NCBI RefSeq assembly: GCF_000315625.1
Contig: NW_005434660.1
Span: 178,768 to 242,767, forward strand
Reading direction: 5' to 3'
DNA from: Guillardia theta CCMP2712
Lineage: Eukaryota; Cryptophyceae; Pyrenomonadales; Geminigeraceae
Length of the DNA: 64,000 nucleotides
Part shown: positions 59,165 to 64,000 of the stretch, in pieces
How positions within the stretch are numbered: the stretch's first letter is position 1
How the letters are laid out: the number at the start of each line of letters is the position of its first letter
The notes under the pieces: generated by a model
The model's database searches: none
The model's input: the letters and a program-made list of their open reading frames with translations, nothing else
Told to the model about the DNA's origin: nothing
Made by a program: the position numbers and the translations under genes

Positions 59165-60013
59165 GGATGGACGCTGGAGTATCAGGGCATCTTCTTGTTG
59201 ATTGTTTCGGTTTTCTGTCGTATCGTTCAGAACTTGAAAATCATTTTTACATCCAGGTTGAGGTCAAACATGAGGAGATGTGTATATGGCACGGGATCAA
59301 GTTGGGGAGTTCTCTGTAGCCTAATTTAGAAGTTGGGGAGATGGGTCTCGTGACCCCTTCTCTATTCCCCAAGTTTCAAGTTTTGCAAATGCGGCCTCGG
59401 TCTTGGAACGTTGCGTATTTCTTCCTCTTCGTCTCAGTCACGAGGGGCTTCGAAATTCTAGCAAACGAGAGTCAGGCTTTTGAGATTTCGTGCTCAGGGG
59501 GTACATTCGAGGATATGTGGTACAAAAAACAGACCCCCACCCTCTCTTTGATTTGACAGCCATGTTCTTGTAGCCTTTCACATTTGAGGAACGTTAAATG
59601 AGGAAACCCGACACCAAAACTTCTGCCTTGACTGCTCGTTACAGTTTGAGGTATTCTCCTTGGTGCCTCGATCGTTTTCCCCGAGGTGGGCTTACAAAAT
59701 CAGGGCGGGTCTGCCCCGGACTCCAATCAGGAATGAGATTCCTTTCAAGTCCTTCACCTACGAACAGCCTACTGAGCTCTATTTGCACAAGCTAAACGGT
59801 ATTGCAATGTCGTGGAAATAGCGAGACCGATTTGAACAGTTCTATGTGGCTTTCAATTATACAACAATGAGCCAAAACAAAACAAAAAGAGGATTTCAAA
59901 AAATCTAACGCAGGAAAGAGACAGCTTGCTTGAAACATTGAATAGTGATGCGCGTTGTAGTAAACCATTTACATGAAAATGAAAAAGAAACAAATTGCTG
60001 AAAGAATAATCAT
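59165..60013. promoter_or_regulatory. Upstream region of RWP-RK copy 2
   Basis: GTTGGGGA words at 59301 and 59332 and GGGTCTCGTGACCCC at 59343-59357 followed by ATTCCCCAAGTTT. The rest (59380-60000) is AT-moderate without a supported gene. Confidence 0.5.
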
Positions 60014-61066
60014 CTACGTCCGTCCTACACAGTCCCAAAGAAAGTTCAGGTCGGTCTCCGATATCATGCTCCCTGATGACTCCCCTTGGCATCCTCTCTC
60101 GTGCATGCCTCCTATCCCTCCCTCCATCGCCCCCTGCCCCCCGGCTGCAGCCGCCATCCCCATCCCCCCTGCATGGGCCAGCGCTGCCTCTCCAAGCCCC
60201 GCCGACATGTACAGCGCAGGTGCGCTCGGCTGGCTCGCTCCAAGCAGCCCCGGTGCCACCCTCGGCAGTGCCGCCGCGCCGAAGAACTCGTGCGAGTCCG
60301 TGAACACAATCGACGACGCTGAGATCTGATGGTGCGCGAGCTTCCTCGGGCGGTTCTTGCGATGGCCCTTGTGCGTGTAGGGCCACTTCTCGATCCCCAG
60401 CCGCCGGCACACGTGCTTCATCGTCGACTTGCCGATCCCGATCTTGGACGCCGCGGTCTCGAGGCTCTCATGGAAGTGCTCGGCAAGGAGCTCGAACGTG
60501 ATCACCACAGGGCTCCGCGACATGGACTTGCCCTTCCTGGCATGGACCTGTACGCTCCTCTCCTCCAGGTCGCTCCCCTCGAAGATGCTGTCCAGGTCGA
60601 AGCTGTCCTCTCCCTCTGGCGATCCTGCTGCAGACATGTCTGCAGCATCTGAGGACGAGAGGCTGTCGGTATCGTGGTCGTGGTCGTGGTCGTGGTCGAG
60701 CACCTCGGGGTTGCTTGGCTGGAGAAAGTGAGGCTGGGGGGGCTGATCATCGAGGCTGTAGTCGGGGAAGGCGGGATAGGCTTGGATGCAGTAATCAGGA
60801 TTGGCTGGCTGTAATATGTTTACTGTGTTCCAGGTCATCGCTGTCCCGTTATCCTCTTGAGCTGGGTCGAATGCGCTAATTTGGATGCCGGTAGGAAAGG
60901 AAGAATCCCAGGACTCGTAGCAGCAGTTTGTGGAACAGGGAGCTTGCTGAGAAGGAGGTTGGTGAAGATGTGAGTTGGAGAGGTGTTCGTTGTGATCTGC
61001 ATGGAAAAGATCTGTTGAAACATACATTGATGGCTGGATGCCTATTTCGAAGTCTGGTATTTGCAT
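60014..61066 (-). CDS. RWP-RK transcription factor, copy 3 (350 residues)
   Basis: The start MQIPDFEIGIQPSMYVSTDL parallels copy 1 (MQITEYETAIQPSMYIAPDF) but the N-terminal third has diverged (HADHNEHLSNSHLHQPPSQQ), keeping the landmark SFPTGIQISAFDP. From AYPAFPDYSLDDQPPQPHFL through the RWP-RK core to RPRKLAHHQISASSIVFTDS it is almost identical to copies 1 and 2. The tail has the ALAHAGGMGMAAAAGGQGAM insertion shared with copy 2 and ends SETDLNFLWDCVGRT. It appears intact. Near-identity confined to the core with divergent ends points to gene conversion among the three. Confidence 0.85.
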   Translation of the reverse strand: MQIPDFEIGIQPSMYVSTDLFHADHNEHLSNSHLHQPPSQQAPCSTNCCYESWDSSFPTGIQISAFDPAQEDNGTAMTWNTVNILQPANPDYCIQAYPAFPDYSLDDQPPQPHFLQPSNPEVLDHDHDHDHDTDSLSSSDAADMSAAGSPEGEDSFDLDSIFEGSDLEERSVQVHARKGKSMSRSPVVITFELLAEHFHESLETAASKIGIGKSTMKHVCRRLGIEKWPYTHKGHRKNRPRKLAHHQISASSIVFTDSHEFFGAAALPRVAPGLLGASQPSAPALYMSAGLGEAALAHAGGMGMAAAAGGQGAMEGGIGGMHERGCQGESSGSMISETDLNFLWDCVGRT

Positions 61067-62514
61067 GACTGGGAAGCAAAGAAAGCACAGAGTGAGAAGC
61101 TTCTGTTAATGCAGCAGGCAATGTCTCAACAGGATTGAAGCGTTGGCGTGGGGAGAGCGAGGGATTGGTTTCCCCGGTCGATAAAGGCAGCTTTTTATAC
61201 GGAGTTATAGTTATGCCTTGGTGGCATCCGTGCAATTTTCTCCTCTTCCCCATGTTTACTACACCCATTCCCTCTTTTGGACCTCATGGGATTGCCACGG
61301 TGCCTGCACGTTACCCGTAAGGAAAGATGATTCTAGATTCCTCCGGTCACATGTTCGAATCTCTCCCCAATATTCCTCAGGTTTCTTTCTGAAAAGGAGT
61401 ATTTTCGTATCAATTCATTCTGCCCTTTTGTCCCCTGCTCTCGAGACCAGACTCCGGGAGGCCCGGAAGATATCCGGAAGTTGGGGAATAGCTCTCTGAC
61501 AGAGCCCTCAAGGTCGGAATGTGACTGTCATCATCTATCAAAAGCGCTCAAGTTGGGGAGCCCTAGCTTTCCGAAGTGGTGGAGCCTTTGAAGGCCCCGG
61601 GGAGCCAGCACGCCGGTGGGGGACTGAACTTCAGAAATTAGTCACTAGTAAGTTGGGGACTAACTTACCGCGGTAGCGGTCATCCGATGATCAGTCACGA
61701 CTGGCTTCCACTGGCAGTGGTGACACGCCGGCCCGCGGGGCGGCGGCCCCGGCGGCGCGGGCTCCGATCGGACTCGGCGGGGGCCGCGGCACAGCCCCGC
61801 GCCGCCGCCGCCGGCCTTGAAGGTTTCCTGCCGGGCACTGTTTTGAAGTTTGGGCCGGGACAGCAGTCGGCAGGGCAGTCAGTACTGAGGTTTGGTTGAG
61901 TCTCGCCGCCCGCGGCCGCGGTGTCTTCAGTTCTCTTCTCGCCGTTTGGCCAGTGCGACTCAGCCAGTGTCAGGGTCGCCGGGCCCCCCGCCCGCCTCCC
62001 GGAGGCTCGACTCTCAGTGATTGTCCTCGTACTGATTTTCAAGTTTTTGACTTAACTTTGAGTACGGTAAAGGCCGTTCAGAGTCAGTGAAGTACTCGGA
62101 GCCGTCAGACTTGTAAACTGCCCGTAGGCTAAAGGTCCCGGGCCACTGCCGGTCCGCCGGGGCCGGCCCGGGATGCCTCGGACTATCGGATCAACTCATG
62201 CCACTGGCTCCGGGGCTCAGTGACTGCGGTGGCAATCGCCGCCGGCCGGGCGGCCCGGCCCGGGCCGGGCCTCCTCGACTCTCGGAGTCACGCCCCGGGA
62301 CTGGCAGTCCGCGGGGCCGCCGGGGCCGGGCGCCCGGGCCGCTGGCTGCGGCCTCCGAGGCTCCGTCGTCAGTCACGGAAATTGATTTCGTTATGTTGTG
62401 TAACGGAAGGTCGTTTGGATTCAAGCTGCCAGAGCAGGCGTGTAGCTTGAGGGTACAGGCGCATGTTCTTGAACTAACCCGCACAGTCTGCTCATCTTCT
62501 CTTGTCCAGATACC
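61067..62514. promoter_or_regulatory. Head-to-head gap with GTTGGGGA words and a long G+C island
   Basis: GTTGGGGA occurs near 61479, 61552 and 61652. 61600-62370 is the largest G+C-extreme island of the window, with CCGGGCC, GGCGGCCCCGG and GAGTCACG-type words. Frames open inside it are composition artefacts (Arg/Gly/Pro). The next gene's first supported exon follows at about 62390-62520. Confidence 0.5.
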
Positions 62515-64000
62515 GATGGCTTCACGTGAGTCAGTCAGTATGCTCATCTGCAGCGAGTCAAGCATCAGTCAGCCAATCGCCGGGTATACGCCATGCAGGA
62601 GTCGAGTCTATGCGGAAGAAGGAGCATGGAAGCCTGTCAAAGATGGTGATATTCAAGGTGCTATCAGATGGATATCTGCGAACAGACATCTTCGGCCGTT
62701 CTGTGGATGCGGAAACATTATTCCTTGTCCGACCAATGAACAGGATGCAAAGATAGTGAGTGAAGTCTGGAAACGTGTATGCAGAAATGCTATCAACAAG
62801 TTCTGTTCACATCATTCTGCGGACCTCAAGGCGTCGTGGTAAGAGACTGATGAATTGAATGATGTTTCCTTTAATTGATCCATGTGCATGGTACAGCGTG
62901 GAGCTTCTGGCCAAAGTTTTGCATGCTGCTGAATACGAAAGTTGCACAACATGCGTTTTTAGTGATATTCAAATCGACATTTCAGACTGTGTGCAAGAGA
63001 TAGAAGCTGTTCCAAAGCTGACCGAGTTCTTATTCAACAATGATGATGACCAACTATCGTATTCTCTTTGCCTTTTGCTTCGAGTTGCTCCTCCCAACGT
63101 GGTCAGGAAATTTTTTTCACAGGATGTAGTCATGAAGGCCATGAGGTCTTGTCATGGAGTATTGACATGCGATGACTCCATATCCCCAGGCATGCTTCAC
63201 GGCTTATCTCGCATGTCGATTTACCTTCGATGGAAGCACGAGGTATCGACGTACGATCGGCATTTTCATTTCTCTTGACGGTTGTTTGTTCTCTCAATAC
63301 AGGTTTGACTCCGGTCAGCAAGAGAGTTGTCTTCATTGCTATGATTGACTTGGTCGCAAAAGGCCTGCATGTTGATCAGAACCCTCGTAAAGGATCCGGA
63401 CTGCAGAAACTTTCTGGATTCTCAGCCGGTAATACTCAACAAGCTGTCCTCGACCTGTCAATGAACGAACTTGTTTTTCTCACCATCAGGAAATTGAGAA
63501 CATGGTGTGCACACTCCTTCAAACGTTTGCAGCCCTGGCCACCAGGCTGGAGGACAAGGATACAGCAAAACCATCGATGGGCGAAGTCAACGCGGAGCGC
63601 AAGGAGCTAGTGGCCACCATAGTCGACCTCCTAGAGAGCTTGAGCGACTTACTGGTCTACCGTGTCATCTGGCCGAACTTTGAACTTGGGAATTGGAACA
63701 AGACCATACGAGGAGTGATCTCATGTTTGAGGTAGCTCATCTTTGATTCATGTCTTTGCTGAACAAGCGAGTTTTCAACTGATGTTGTTGACGATGACGA
63801 CAATATGATAACTTCATTCCAGTTGTGAAGATGTGTTACTGCGAAAGGCAGCTTCCAACTTTCTCTGCTCCTTCTCTTCCGCAATCGATGGGAGTCAGCT
63901 TTCTTCTGCCTCCTTGGCTCCAGGGTCAGACACTCTGCCATGAACTAAACCTTGACGCTGGGCCTGCAGGTGTGGTCGTGAAGTGATTTCTCAAGAGGAT
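62390..64000 (+). CDS. Hypothetical helical protein, cut by the right edge
   Basis: Exons read MASRESVSMLICSESSISQP (Met at 62515; the frame is also open upstream), VKDGDIQGAIRWISANRHLR, CGCGNIIPCPTNEQDAKIVS, then SVELLAKVLHAAEYESCTTC, VQEIEAVPKLTEFLFNNDDD, YSLCLLLRVAPPNVVRKFFS, LTPVSKRVVFIAMIDLVAKG, and IENMVCTLLQTFAALATRLE with ELVATIVDLLESLSDLLVYR. The pattern of Leu-rich amphipathic helices suggests an alpha-helical solenoid. I do not recognise the family. Introns of about 50-65 bases separate the exons near 62840-62895, 63240-63302, 63427-63490 and 63735-63822. The gene is incomplete: it continues past position 64000. Confidence 0.6.

Noticed and set aside
56634-60731. Recurrent plus-strand frames of 100-107 residues over each RWP-RK core
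   Set aside because: They are antisense shadows of the conserved minus-strand domain; their identity just reflects the DNA identity of the three copies.
61687-62450. Arg/Gly/Pro-rich proteins in the largest G+C island
   Set aside because: High G+C removes stop codons in all frames; there is no domain or splice structure.

Overview
This window is nuclear DNA of a eukaryotic alga. Most protein-coding signal is split by short introns (about 45-150 bases, GT...AG) whose removal restores continuous domains, and genes lie close together on both strands. Three proteins begin with a secretory signal core or a two-part leader of the kind used to enter secondary plastids (a hydrophobic core, then Gly-Phe and a transit-like stretch at 13.5-14.7 kb and 19.1 kb). 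A plastid fibrillin, RWP-RK factors and an IP3-receptor-like channel add to a picture that fits a cryptophyte such as Guillardia best; that assignment is inference.

Layout, left to right: acidic unknown protein (-, 1.0-2.6 kb); a fused F-box / CDK-like pseudokinase / cyclin protein (+, 4.4-7.3 kb); PDZ protein (-, 7.5-8.2); possible secreted protein (+, 9.7-10.3); double cNMP-binding-fold protein (+, 11.3-13.2); plastid fibrillin (-, 13.5-14.7); TBC1D22-type Rab-GAP (+, 15.8-18.2); ER-targeted helical protein (-, 18.3-19.0); NSUN6-type RNA m5C methyltransferase (+, 19.1-22.1); a large IP3-receptor-like calcium channel (-, 22.3-31.0) with a 59-bp minisatellite upstream; a broken block at 32.7-34.9 kb joining a CDC7-like kinase fragment to a deleted copy of the NSUN6 gene; an acidic-repeat / nucleotide-kinase-like / ELMO protein (+, 36.0-39.4); GNAT-like protein (-, 39.4-40.5); small unknown (-, 40.6-41.1); C2-C2-PDZ protein (+, 43.1-46.0); unknown (+, 46.4-47.4); F-box protein with a Yippee/CULT-like zinc module (-, 47.4-49.1); eIF2B gamma (+, 50.0-51.7); signal-peptide glutaredoxin (+, 52.1-52.8); ABC1/ADCK atypical kinase (-, 52.9-55.4); three tandem RWP-RK genes (-, 56.3-61.1); and an unknown helical protein running off the right edge (+).

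The genes are a mixed housekeeping set (ubiquitin/cell-cycle, Ca2+ and lipid signalling, translation control, RNA modification, plastid), not a single pathway. Between them lie two recurrent non-coding sequence types: islands rich in GGGTA/TACCC, which here sit only in head-to-head promoter gaps, and islands of extreme G+C (CCGGGCC-rich). The most unusual single item is the F-box-CDK-cyclin fusion, whose nine inferred exons join in one frame to a predicted 794-residue protein.
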